Assembly: GCA_017439305.1 (NCBI GenBank)
Contig: JAFSJK010000077.1
Span: 1 to 50,455, forward strand
Source of the DNA: Bacteroidales bacterium
Lineage (GTDB): Bacteria; Bacteroidota; Bacteroidia; Bacteroidales; UBA932
Length of the DNA stretch: 50,455 nt
Direction of reading: 5' to 3'
The notes under the pieces: model-generated
Databases searched by the model: none
What the model saw: the letters and a program-made list of their open reading frames with translations, nothing else
What the model was told of the DNA's origin: nothing
Made by a program: the position numbers and the translations under genes
Shown: positions 33,433 to 41,053 of the stretch, in pieces
Layout: the number at the start of each line of letters is the position of its first letter
How positions within the stretch are numbered: the stretch's first letter is position 1

Positions 33433-33840
33433 ATGGAGATTCCAAAGGGAAAAACGCGTCCTGAAATAAAGGTGCGTGAGCAAATAATCAAAGAATTCTA
33501 CGCCAGATGGATTGCTGAGAACCCATCCAAATCAGTGTGGAATAAGTCCTTGAAGGCTGAAATAAAGATCAAGGGTTTGTCGTACAATGAGACAATTGAA
33601 CACGCAGCTCGCTCATATGAATCAACCTTGGCTGTATTTCAATTGACAGATATTCTTTCAAAAGCAGTAAAGGAGTCTTCCAAACCCAAGAAACAAAATG
33701 ACAGAAACCAGAAATCCTTTTCTCGAGTTATCATTATGCGATATAAGCAAATCAGGCTCGTTGTCGGATTCCAGAAATCGAAAAATGAATATGTCCAATA
33801 TTCCATCTCTGCAAAACCTGCCAACGAAAACAAAAAATAA
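33433..33840 (+). CDS. Orphan 135-aa protein of unknown function
   Basis: Not recognised. The product is basic and starts MEIPKGKTRPEIKVREQIIK, with a helical region (FYARWIAENPSKSVWNKSLKAEI), a middle GLSYNETIEHAARSYESTLAV and a C-terminal beta-like part (IIMRYKQIRLVVGFQKSKNEYV). The pattern looks like a compact folded protein, and I have an impression of similar uncharacterised Bacteroidales proteins, without a name. The start at 33433 (ATG) is preferred to a TTG at 33394. It is the only ORF between repeats R1 and R2, and a minus-strand RNA terminates against its 3' end. Nucleic-acid binding is a guess from charge only. Confidence 0.6.
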   Translation: MEIPKGKTRPEIKVREQIIKEFYARWIAENPSKSVWNKSLKAEIKIKGLSYNETIEHAARSYESTLAVFQLTDILSKAVKESSKPKKQNDRNQKSFSRVIIMRYKQIRLVVGFQKSKNEYVQYSISAKPANENKK

Positions 33841-33856
33841 AAGCCGCCCAGGCAGC
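33832..33856 (-). terminator. Intrinsic terminator of the minus-strand RNA
   Basis: On the minus strand, stem GCTGCC / GGCGGC (one G-U pair) is followed directly by TTTTATTTTTTG. The T run lies over the 3' end of the 135-aa ORF. Confidence 0.7.
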
Positions 33857-33934
33857 GACTTTCAGAGGGGCTCGAATCAAGCTATTGGCTCAAAAGGGTT
33901 GTCAACCCTTCAGCGAAATCCCCGTGACGATTCC
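33835..33934 (-). ncRNA. Probable small RNA, about 100 nt
   Basis: A full Bacteroidales promoter (TTTG, 19 bp, TATCTTTG at 33970-33940) points left, and an intrinsic terminator lies about 100 nt further on with no start-to-stop reading frame between. The transcript would contain a tight palindrome AAGGGTTG-a-CAACCCTT (33894-33910) and G-rich and C-rich segments (GGGG near 33920, CCCC near 33870) able to close around it. It converges on and slightly overlaps the end of the 135-aa ORF, so it may regulate that gene or be the functional product of the segment. Not recognised as 6S, tmRNA or a tRNA. Confidence 0.5.
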
Positions 33935-33939
33935 AATTG

Positions 33940-33970
33940 CAAAGATAACTCTTTTTCGTCAACCAACAAA
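33940..33970 (-). promoter_or_regulatory. Promoter of the minus-strand small RNA
   Basis: -33 TTTG at 33970-33967, a 19-bp spacer, -7 TATCTTTG at 33947-33940, both exact consensus. One of the best promoters in the window, yet no ORF follows it. Confidence 0.7.
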
Positions 33971-34000
33971 AAATGCTATATCTTTTACCCGTCCCCTACC

Positions 34001-34140
34001 CGCCGAAAGGCGTCGAATGTAACCGCCTTACAGACAACGCCTTACGCATAATTACCTGGTCAAAAATGACCGGGTAATTTTCAATAACAAATTAGTAATC
34101 AGTCACTTCCATTCGACGCACCCAGATCTGCCGGGACACC
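34001..34140 (+). repeat. Structured repeat, copy R2
   Basis: 140 bp, collinear with R1: CGCC-GAAA-GGCG (34001-34012), ACAGACA, CTTACGCATAATT, hairpin ATTACCTGGTCA / TGACCGGGTAAT (34051-34062, 34067-34078), ATTAGTA, TCACTTC, GACGCACCCAGAT and CCGGGACACC. Relative to R1 the stem changes C-G to A-T on both arms, a compensated difference. Confidence 0.85.
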
Positions 34141-34142
34141 AA

Positions 34143-34403
34143 CTAGAACGGCAACTCCCTCGTACCATGGACAACGTCCAGGCCCAACGCCAGGGCCTCC
34201 TCCAGGGAGAGTTCCTGGAAACGGGGAATGCTTTTCCCGTCCCGGACAACTTCGCCGAAGAACATCTCCTTGGGCCGGATCCACATCTGGCCGTCCCCAT
34301 ACATAGCTTGATACACAACCATTTCCTCCAAGGTTTCGCTGTCCTTGGCGATACCGACGAGCCGGTAGATGTTTCCTTTAAAGTGCCGATAGAACGTTTC
34401 CAT
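34143..34403 (-). CDS. DUF1653 protein
   Basis: 86-aa cytoplasmic protein of the DUF1653 family, function unknown. Family signature: YRHFKGNIYRLVGIAKDSE, then EEMVVYQAMYGDGQMWIRP and MFFGEVV. The ORF can be extended to an ATG at 34445, but relatives begin close to the YRHFKGN block, and a TATCTTTG box at 34409-34416 sits inside the longer version, so METFYRHFKG at 34403 is chosen. Only 5 nt separate box and ATG, which implies leaderless translation. Repeat R2 ends next to its stop codon. Confidence 0.82.
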   Translation of the reverse strand: METFYRHFKGNIYRLVGIAKDSETLEEMVVYQAMYGDGQMWIRPKEMFFGEVVRDGKSIPRFQELSLEEALALGLDVVHGTRELPF

Positions 34404-34408
34404 GGGCT

Positions 34409-34416
34409 CAAAGATA
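34409..34416 (-). promoter_or_regulatory. -7 box of the DUF1653 gene (leaderless geometry)
   Basis: TATCTTTG, then agccc, then ATG on the minus strand. Transcription would begin at or within a few nt of the start codon. Confidence 0.5.
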
Positions 34417-34494
34417 CGCATTCTTGCCGGGCCCACCACCTCCATCCAGGAATAATTCGTATATTTAGCTTCTGAACCTTTATCCCCTTCTGTT

Positions 34495-34683
34495 ATGGCA
34501 ACTTATCCTTGTGAGAACTGCAAGTTCAGGGCGCACTACGACAAGAATCCCAAATCGGTCCTCGGCCGGTTGTGGCGGTGGCACATCAATTTCTGCCCGG
34601 GCTTCAAGGCCTATTTCACCCATCAGGACGATGCGGTCAAGGCGGCGCTCCGGGAGAAGTATGACTTCAAGAAGTATCAGTAG
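34495..34683 (+). CDS. Small Cys/His-rich protein (62 aa)
   Basis: Conserved-looking small protein with Cys6-x2-Cys9 (PCENCKFR), His14, then RLWRWHINFCPGFKAYF with another His and Cys34, a possible zinc-binding knuckle. The remainder is a basic/acidic helix (DDAVKAALREKYDFKKY). The codon bias resembles the housekeeping neighbours. No named family is recognised; similar short proteins occur in Bacteroidales by my recollection. It ends 2 bp from a convergent short ORF. Upstream, TATATTTA is only a partial -7 match. Confidence 0.62.
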   Translation: MATYPCENCKFRAHYDKNPKSVLGRLWRWHINFCPGFKAYFTHQDDAVKAALREKYDFKKYQ

Positions 34684-34685
34684 AC

Positions 34686-34802
34686 CTACAGGAAATCCTC
34701 CGTCTTAACCTCGACGGCCGGATTCACTTTCCAAATCCGGGCCTCGATTGACGACCACTTCACGAGCTTGGGATGGGTAGAGTTGGAATAAACTGTTCTC
34801 AT
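34686..34802 (-). CDS. Short ORF coupled to ccsBA (38 aa)
   Basis: Its ATG overlaps the TGA of ccsBA (ATGA), so it would be translated by coupling. The product (TVYSNSTHPKLVKWSSIEAR, then IWKVNPAVEVKTEDFL) looks protein-like. The R-I-x-x-x-N-P-x-x-E-V pattern faintly recalls ThiF/TcdA-type E1 enzymes, which would make it a remnant, but this is weak. It could also be a fortuitous frame: it exactly fills the space before the convergent 62-aa gene. Confidence 0.35.
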   Translation of the reverse strand: MRTVYSNSTHPKLVKWSSIEARIWKVNPAVEVKTEDFL

Positions 34803-36715
34803 GAGCCATATGAATGCATCCCGCCCAGCAGGAGGTTGACGCCGAAATAGGTGATGAGCACGCAGAGGAAGGCGGCGATGGTGAACCAGTGGAAGAAGCG
34901 CGCGTTCCGGAAAGGCTTCAGCGCGCCGCCGTGCAGGGTGAAAGAGTAGACCAGCATGGTCACGAGCGCCCAGGTTTCCTTCGGGTCCCAGGCCCAGTAG
35001 CTGCCCCAGGAGATGTTGGCCCATACGGCACCGAGGAAAGTGCCGAAGGTCAACAGGAACACCGCCGGATACATCACCACCAGACTGACGGAACGCAAGT
35101 CCTCCCGTGCCTCGGCCGAAGGGACGGCGACGCCCATGATGCCGTTGAAGGCCACCAGGCCGAACAGCGTGTAGGACATCATCATCGACAGCACGTGGAT
35201 GGACAGCAGGGGCGACTGGAGTACCGGCATCAGCGGCATAATCTGGGGGCTCACGCCCTCCCGGCTCGCCAGCAGCATCGTGAAACCGGCCAGCAGGAAG
35301 CCCAGCGGCTCAATCAGCGGGAAACGCTTGTACAGCAGCAGGATAGCCAGCGTGGCGAACCACGCCATGAGCATCATCACATTATACCGGCCCACGTACG
35401 GACCTGTGCCGGAGACATACCACCTCAACCCGATCACCAGCGACAGGTACAGCCAGATCAACAGCGCAATCACGGCTCCGGCAATCAGTACCCAGGACGG
35501 GAACTTCTTCTTCCGCGTAATCAGCACGCCGCCCAGAACGAACAGGACGATGCCCAGCGCCAGGCACAGCATAAACTGCGCCTTCGGCCGCGCGATGCGG
35601 ATGTAGGTCCGCTCGGCCTTCACCTTCCGCGGCGACGGAATGACGGAGGAAGCCGTCTTTTCCTGATAGGCCTTGATGCCATTCAGGACCTGCAGGACAC
35701 CGGCCTCGTCGCCGGAAGAAACGCTTTCCTTCACCAGTTCCGGAGATTTCCGGATAAAGGTCCAAAGATCCTGGTCTTCATAGACGGATTCGGGAAGATC
35801 GTCGGCCGCGGCGTACCAGGAGACCTTTCCGGTGGAGTCGGCCAGCGGGAACAGTTTCATCTTGTCCAGGCTTTCCACGGCCGCATCCAACCCCTTCTCC
35901 TGCAGGTATGTATCGAACGGACACACCCGGTGCCCATAATAGACATACATCTCGCCGAGGGCCTTCTTCACGTCCCGGGTCGAGGCGGAAGCCGACACCG
36001 AAGGAACGAGCACCAGGAAAGCCACCGCCGCCGTCATCGTCGCAACCCGGCGGAGAGCCTGCCGGAAAACCGTGTCTTTCTGGAAGAAAAACCCAATCAT
36101 CGACAGGAGCAGCAGGAGATAACCCGCATAGGTGATTCCCACGCCCCAGGGGTCGTGGCTTACCGCCAGGATGCTGCCCTTTCCATCTTCGTCATAATCA
36201 GCCTGATAGAACCGGTAGCCGCGATACTTGGCGATGTTGTTCATGGAAATCCGCACGGCGGTCCCTTCGGGGAGGAAAGTGATGTCGGACCGATAGTCGG
36301 AAGGCATCCGGGAGCCGTGATGGTAGTCGATGGCGAATGCATCCAGGCGGATGCTGAAGGGAAGCGTGGCCGGAGACTCATCTTCCAGTTCGAAGGAGGC
36401 CAGGGTCTCCCCTTCCCGCAGATGGATCTCGCCGCTTTCCCCGAACAGATGGGTGACAAGGGCTCCGGCCAGGATGACGGCCAGGCCCAGGTGAAGGCCC
36501 ATCGTGAACAAACGCTTCGGCGTTCCCGCCATCACCAGGTAAACCAACCCGGCCACGGCAGCGACAGCCCACAGAATGAGGAACAGCGGACTGTGGTAAA
36601 ACCACTGGAAAGCCACCGGCGTCCCGTGGAGTTTTTCGACGACGGTGGCGGCCATCATCATCACGATGAGGACCGCCGCCGCGCCGTAAGAGAGATACTT
36701 GCAAGTTCGTTTCAT
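34799..36715 (-). CDS. ccsBA: CcsBA-type cytochrome c synthase (ResB-CcsA fusion)
   Basis: 638-aa membrane protein that exports haem and ligates it to CxxCH apocytochromes in the system II pathway. The N-terminal half is ResB-like: a first helix, GSMAVALL-like topology and a periplasmic domain (LASFELEDESPATLPFSIRLDAFAIDY..). After a linker the C-terminal half is CcsA with multiple helices and the WWD motif WANISWGSYWAWDPKETWAL, plus conserved His (LSIHVLSMMMSYTLF; LHGG). Full length for a Bacteroidales fusion. It lies downstream of, and in the same direction as, a di-haem cytochrome gene, its probable client. A -7 box ends 4 nt before the ATG. Confidence 0.9.
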   Translation of the reverse strand: MKRTCKYLSYGAAAVLIVMMMAATVVEKLHGTPVAFQWFYHSPLFLILWAVAAVAGLVYLVMAGTPKRLFTMGLHLGLAVILAGALVTHLFGESGEIHLREGETLASFELEDESPATLPFSIRLDAFAIDYHHGSRMPSDYRSDITFLPEGTAVRISMNNIAKYRGYRFYQADYDEDGKGSILAVSHDPWGVGITYAGYLLLLLSMIGFFFQKDTVFRQALRRVATMTAAVAFLVLVPSVSASASTRDVKKALGEMYVYYGHRVCPFDTYLQEKGLDAAVESLDKMKLFPLADSTGKVSWYAAADDLPESVYEDQDLWTFIRKSPELVKESVSSGDEAGVLQVLNGIKAYQEKTASSVIPSPRKVKAERTYIRIARPKAQFMLCLALGIVLFVLGGVLITRKKKFPSWVLIAGAVIALLIWLYLSLVIGLRWYVSGTGPYVGRYNVMMLMAWFATLAILLLYKRFPLIEPLGFLLAGFTMLLASREGVSPQIMPLMPVLQSPLLSIHVLSMMMSYTLFGLVAFNGIMGVAVPSAEAREDLRSVSLVVMYPAVFLLTFGTFLGAVWANISWGSYWAWDPKETWALVTMLVYSFTLHGGALKPFRNARFFHWFTIAAFLCVLITYFGVNLLLGGMHSYGS

Positions 36716-36719
36716 TCAG

Positions 36720-36727
36720 CAAAGATA
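36720..36727 (-). promoter_or_regulatory. -7 box of ccsBA (leaderless geometry)
   Basis: TATCTTTG, ctga, ATG on the minus strand. It also shows that ccsBA can be transcribed independently of the di-haem operon upstream. Confidence 0.5.
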
Positions 36728-36752
36728 CGGAAAAATCCGTTGTATCAAACAG

Positions 36753-38528
36753 TTAGATAGACTCGATGAATTTCACCACCGCGTCGCGGTCCTCCTTGGA
36801 AAGGTTGTAGAACTTCTCGGCGGAAGTATAGCTGTCGCTCTTCTTGGAATAGGCGTGCCACATGATGGCTTCCACGACATTCCGGGCGCGGCAGTCGTGC
36901 AGACGGTCGGAGGCGCCAGTGTTCATGGTGGACAGGCCACGGCCCCAGAGCGGCGTGGTACGGCACCAGGTTCCGTGGATGTCGTTCTTCATGTACAGGC
37001 GGTGCTGGATGAAGTCGGAGTACGGCCAGATGGTCTGGTTGGCGTAACGCGGCAACGGTTTTCCTTCGTTCATCGCCGGGGACCAGTAATTGTCGTCCCC
37101 CGTCTTCCAGGACGGTTTGTGACAGGACGCACAGCCCATGGACGTAAACAGTTCCTTACCGCGCTGGACATCCTTCTCATGCAAGTTGCGGGCACGCGGG
37201 ATGGAAAGACCGCGGTGCCAGACCATGAAGTCATAGAAATCGTCGGCCGACATCTCCGGGGTGAAGTTGTGGTACGGGTTGTCGAACTGATTCGTGGAAG
37301 GGCTCAGGAGGGCGAGGACAGCCTCGGAAATCTCCGCGTCGGTCACCGTACCATCCTGATCCACATCGACATAGTAGGGAGAGGACGCCCCTTCTTCGCG
37401 GATGGCCTTGATGACGGAGGGCGTCTCCGACATCTTCCGGGCCCAGGCGACGGTGGTGTACAGATACGGACGGTCCGGACGGGACACGTTGGTGATGTTC
37501 CAGATGGCGTTGGCTCCGGCGCCATCCTGCAGGGTACCGCGGGTCATCGCGTACGTAAAGCGCTTGACGGGTGCATAGGTACCACGGGCGACAAAAGTGC
37601 CGTCGGCGAGATAACCGTCACCCAGGGAACCCTTCTGCCAGTTGCCGTAGAAGGCAGATGCCGCGAAATCATTGGCGGCCTTGTCCCAGAAAGCCGGATT
37701 CAGTTCCACGTAAGGAGCCTCGGCACGATACTGCTCCCGGATGGCATCCTCCGGAATGGCATCAATCAGGCCCGAGCCGATTACGCCGATGGTGGATTCC
37801 AGGCGGAAGCCCATTGTCAAGCCTTTCTCGGTGGCCGTATCGTAGGGATTCGGATTCGTGTTGAAGGCACTCTTGTCAATGGTAAGTTCCGGATACTGAA
37901 GGGAATACTCCTCGCCGTCGGGGAACTTCATCGGCAAGCCGCTCTCCATCGCGGAGACCGGAATCCAGCTCAGGTGGATGCCTTTTTCGTCGATGGGCGG
38001 AAGGAACGGCTCGGCCGCCATCGTCTGCGGCATACCGGTCACTTCGGACACATAGGCGCCGTCATTGCTGCCGGGTTCGTTGGCATAATAGACCACCAGC
38101 AGATAGCCGTTGCCAAAGGCGCGGGACGTATTGGCTTCGTACACGCTTTGCCATTTTCCGTGTCCGTAGGCCGGGTGGCAGTCCAGGCAGGACTTGCGCA
38201 CGCTGGCCGGGCCCAGGCCACGGAACGGGGCGGTATTCAGCGTGAAGTTGCGCTCGAAGAACATCTCGCCATGGTTGAAAGCGGTCTCGAGGCCTTGCTG
38301 CGTAACGGCAGGGGCTTCATCCTCGTAGCAGCCTTCCGTCACGTTATCGGTTGTTCCAAGAAGACCGCCGGGGTACCACTCTTCAGCCGAGAAGTTTCCC
38401 ACAGCCTGTCCCACGTACTTCGCATCGGACTCGTGGGCGGGCACCGGCTCCGTGCCGTTATGCTGGCAGGCCGTCAGGGAAAATGTGACAGCCACGCCAG
38501 CAAGGATTGTTCTGAACAAGTATCTCAT
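36753..38528 (-). CDS. Di-haem thiol-oxidoreductase-like cytochrome lipoprotein
   Basis: 591-aa exported lipoprotein (LTAC, Cys21) of the di-haem oxidoreductase (DUF1111/DHOR) family. Two haem-binding motifs are visible, CLDCH (114-118) and CASCH (466-470). DHOR-type blocks include GLGPASVRKSCLDCHPAYG, FRLESTIGVIGSGL and MWHRGLSIPRARN. An EF-hand-like loop, DVDQDGTVTDAE at about 388-399, lies between the two haem sites and is uncommon. Its start is 6 bp from the imelysin stop, so it is the third gene of porin-imelysin-cytochrome. Maturation needs CcsBA, encoded next. A redox step in iron or copper acquisition is inferred. Confidence 0.87.
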   Translation of the reverse strand: MRYLFRTILAGVAVTFSLTACQHNGTEPVPAHESDAKYVGQAVGNFSAEEWYPGGLLGTTDNVTEGCYEDEAPAVTQQGLETAFNHGEMFFERNFTLNTAPFRGLGPASVRKSCLDCHPAYGHGKWQSVYEANTSRAFGNGYLLVVYYANEPGSNDGAYVSEVTGMPQTMAAEPFLPPIDEKGIHLSWIPVSAMESGLPMKFPDGEEYSLQYPELTIDKSAFNTNPNPYDTATEKGLTMGFRLESTIGVIGSGLIDAIPEDAIREQYRAEAPYVELNPAFWDKAANDFAASAFYGNWQKGSLGDGYLADGTFVARGTYAPVKRFTYAMTRGTLQDGAGANAIWNITNVSRPDRPYLYTTVAWARKMSETPSVIKAIREEGASSPYYVDVDQDGTVTDAEISEAVLALLSPSTNQFDNPYHNFTPEMSADDFYDFMVWHRGLSIPRARNLHEKDVQRGKELFTSMGCASCHKPSWKTGDDNYWSPAMNEGKPLPRYANQTIWPYSDFIQHRLYMKNDIHGTWCRTTPLWGRGLSTMNTGASDRLHDCRARNVVEAIMWHAYSKKSDSYTSAEKFYNLSKEDRDAVVKFIESI

Positions 38529-38534
38529 AGTCAG

Positions 38535-39755
38535 TTAGAGTTTGGAAATCCAGTCCGCCGCTTCGTTCAGGAGGGCGTCCAGGGCATTGATCTTCACGAT
38601 GGCGGTTTCGGCCACGGCGGCAGCCGGGTCGTCCACGAAGGCCTTTCCACTGGCCAGGCAGGCGTCCAAGGAGGCAACCGCGGCCTTGAGGGCGGATTCC
38701 ATCTCGGCGGCCTTCGCCCATCCGTTATCCTTGAGGAACTGCATCACGGAAGCGGAAGCGGCCGAATCCAGGCCCTGACCGCCGTACAGGCTGTACTGGA
38801 TGGACAGGATGTTGTCTTTGAAATCCTGGTAGGACTTCTTGGAATACGGGGACTCGATATAATCGGGATCGTAATCCTGGCTGTTCACATAGTGGGCAGT
38901 ACCGATCTTGGTATTGGCCACTTCGTTGCAGATGTTGGAACAACCGGCGACCAGGATGCTCGAGACCGCCTCGGGCCAGCTCCGGTAGGTGCTGCCGGCT
39001 TTTCCGGTCTGGAGCAGGTTTTCGCCATAGGTCAGGCCGGAATCCATCAAGGTATTCAATTCCAGTTCATCCTCGACCAGTTTCACGCGGTCCGCCGGGC
39101 AGGCGGGATCCCACGCGGCCTGCAGTTCGAAGCAGTAGTTGCGGAGGTCTTCGGCCACGGCGGTGGCGAAAATCACTTCGCTCTTGCCGGTGACGTTGCG
39201 TCCGGCGAAAGCCTCGTCGTCCTCGACACCGTTGAGTGCAGAGGCCTTCCGGTTGGCTCCGTTGCGGAAAATGATGAACTCGATCCCGTGGAAACCCAGG
39301 GATGCGGCGCCCACCTCATCCACGGCACCAGCGCCTTCGGCATCCAGGTCAGCGATGGTTTCGGCATTGGAGAGGCTCTTCACAAGCTTGTCCTTGTCCA
39401 GCGGCCAGGAATCGATATGAGGATCGATGCCGTATGCCGTCGCAGCACCGTACAGGAAAGCTTCGCTCTGCTCCCACCATTTGCGGGCGGAAAGGAATGT
39501 CGCACAGATCTTGGCGATATCGGCCTGCGCATAGGTATCCTTTTCCTTGAGGGCAGAGAGTTGATTATAAAGCGTTTCGGTTTCGTCGGCCAGGTTGCCG
39601 TAGATCTTGTAAATCACATTCGGGACATAAGACTCCACCGCAGCCTTGAGGGCTTTCTCCTGGGATGTCAGGCCCGCATCGGCCTTGGGATCCTTGTTGC
39701 AGGAAACGAGCGCCAGGACGGAGAGTGCCAGGACGCCAAGAAGTTTCTTTTTCAT
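38535..39755 (-). CDS. Imelysin-family periplasmic lipoprotein
   Basis: 406-aa lipoprotein (LALVSC, Cys19) of the imelysin / insulin-cleaving peptidase (ICMP) family. The GxHxxE signature is GFHGIEFIIFR (154-164), and WWEQSEAFLYG earlier matches the family. Internal symmetry (helical-bundle repeats) is typical. Homologues such as IrpA and EfeO take part in iron uptake, and peptidase activity is doubtful in most. Flanked 18 bp upstream by a porin-like gene and 6 bp downstream by the di-haem cytochrome, an association known from iron-regulated loci. No metal-dependent regulator is visible. Confidence 0.9.
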   Translation of the reverse strand: MKKKLLGVLALSVLALVSCNKDPKADAGLTSQEKALKAAVESYVPNVIYKIYGNLADETETLYNQLSALKEKDTYAQADIAKICATFLSARKWWEQSEAFLYGAATAYGIDPHIDSWPLDKDKLVKSLSNAETIADLDAEGAGAVDEVGAASLGFHGIEFIIFRNGANRKASALNGVEDDEAFAGRNVTGKSEVIFATAVAEDLRNYCFELQAAWDPACPADRVKLVEDELELNTLMDSGLTYGENLLQTGKAGSTYRSWPEAVSSILVAGCSNICNEVANTKIGTAHYVNSQDYDPDYIESPYSKKSYQDFKDNILSIQYSLYGGQGLDSAASASVMQFLKDNGWAKAAEMESALKAAVASLDACLASGKAFVDDPAAAVAETAIVKINALDALLNEAADWISKL

Positions 39756-39773
39756 AATTTACACGTTTTAAGA

Positions 39774-41030
39774 TTATTTACGGTTGAAAAAAGCCATGTA
39801 GCAGATGCCCAGGCTGACCGAAGGCTCGGGGTTGTAGCCGGCTTTCAGGAAACGGTGGGAATACTCCGCTTTCACGGCGATTTGGGGAATCGGGAAATAA
39901 TTGAGGCCCACGGCGATGCGGTTTTTGACCGTCCATTCGGCCGGTTCCTCGCCCGCATCGGGGATGAAAGGATTGTAGTATTCGTAGCGGCCGAAAACGA
40001 AGAGCTGCTGCTCTCCCCGGTGGAACCAGGGCAGGATGTCGTAGCCGGCTTCGACGCCGAAGGCCATCGCACCCTTTCCCACGGCGGATTTCTTGTACGG
40101 AGCGTTGTTGGCGGAACGGTTCCGCTTCATGTAACTGATGGTCGCCGCATCCCCCACATAGCCGTAATCGGCATTGCCGCGGGCGACCAGGCGCCGGCCC
40201 TTGTACTCGAAGTCGAAGGCCCCCACCGCCGTACGGCCAATCACGCCGGCATAGCGGGAGGACTCGGCAATCACCTCATAGGGATAGGTATTGTTGAAGG
40301 CGCGGCCGTAGAAGCCGCTCAGGGACAGGCGCAAATCCTTCACCGAGTAATTGTCCAGACGGGCGGCGAGGCCCAGCTGGTTGGCCGCCTTGAACTCGAA
40401 GGGAGACCCGGCGCCGTTCTTGATGAAGTTCTCGGTATTGAACAGATAGGCGTCCAGGCCGGCGATGACCATCGCTTCGTAGCGCCAGTGGGCCGTCCGG
40501 CCCCAGAGGCTTACGCCGGTATCATGCCAGGTAGAGGGCAGGATCGTACTCTCCCCTTCCGGCCGGTAGACGGTGAAGAAGTTCAGCGGCTCGTGGGCAT
40601 TGTTCAGGCCGCCCACAGGGACGACCAAGTGTCCCATCCGCAGGTTCAGTTCCGGCCGGAAACTCTTCTGGATCCAGAACTGCTCCAATTCCACTTCGCC
40701 GCCTTTCTCCACCTCGGTCTCCCATTCGCCGGCCTCTTCGAATTCCTTCTCAGAAGCGGTGCCGGTACCGGTATGCTCGAACTCGATTTCCGTCTGCATG
40801 GACCATCCTTTCCCGAAGTCGTATCCCACATAGATGACGGCATGGGGAATATCGAAACGGCCGTGCTGCTCGCCTTGGTGCGAGGCGGCGGAAGAATAGC
40901 GGTAGACATTGTCACTGTAGAAGTTGCGGGTCATCGCGACCTCGCCGTAACCTCCGACGGTAAGCCGTTGGGCGGCGGCGGGAACAAGGGCCGCCATCCC
41001 GAAGGCAAGGATGACAAGGATTCTTTTCAT
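39774..41030 (-). CDS. Outer-membrane porin-like beta-barrel
   Basis: 418-aa exported protein with signal MKRILVILAFGMAALVPAAAQ and strongly alternating aromatic strands: LTVGGYGEVAMTRNFY, FDIPHAVIYVGYDFGKGW, LNLRMGHLVVPVGGLNN and the C-terminal VSLGICYMAFFNRK. The pattern is that of the phosphate-selective porin O/P type barrels of Bacteroidota. As first gene of the imelysin operon it probably lets a metal chelate or small anion cross the outer membrane. The ATG at 41030 follows the -7 box at 41054-41061; the ORF extends to 41084 across that promoter. Confidence 0.8.
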   Translation of the reverse strand: MKRILVILAFGMAALVPAAAQRLTVGGYGEVAMTRNFYSDNVYRYSSAASHQGEQHGRFDIPHAVIYVGYDFGKGWSMQTEIEFEHTGTGTASEKEFEEAGEWETEVEKGGEVELEQFWIQKSFRPELNLRMGHLVVPVGGLNNAHEPLNFFTVYRPEGESTILPSTWHDTGVSLWGRTAHWRYEAMVIAGLDAYLFNTENFIKNGAGSPFEFKAANQLGLAARLDNYSVKDLRLSLSGFYGRAFNNTYPYEVIAESSRYAGVIGRTAVGAFDFEYKGRRLVARGNADYGYVGDAATISYMKRNRSANNAPYKKSAVGKGAMAFGVEAGYDILPWFHRGEQQLFVFGRYEYYNPFIPDAGEEPAEWTVKNRIAVGLNYFPIPQIAVKAEYSHRFLKAGYNPEPSVSLGICYMAFFNRK

Positions 41031-41053
41031 TGCATCTCGTTTTTTTCGCGATG

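Larger units (their letters stand above)
33841..34142. other. Non-coding right half of the repeat-bounded segment
   Basis: 302 bp holding the small-RNA locus with its terminator and promoter and then repeat R2 (34001-34140), which ends 3 bp before the DUF1653 stop codon. No additional ORF is credible. Confidence 0.65.

Noticed and set aside
33835-33934. A tRNA-like gene (GATTCGAGCCCC resembles a T arm)
   Set aside because: No acceptor stem, D arm or anticodon arm can be paired around it.
32850-34140. Integron attC sites
   Set aside because: No clear RYYYAAC/GTTRRRY core sites are seen in the repeats and no integron integrase is in the window. The idea of a recombination cassette is kept, but not as an integron.
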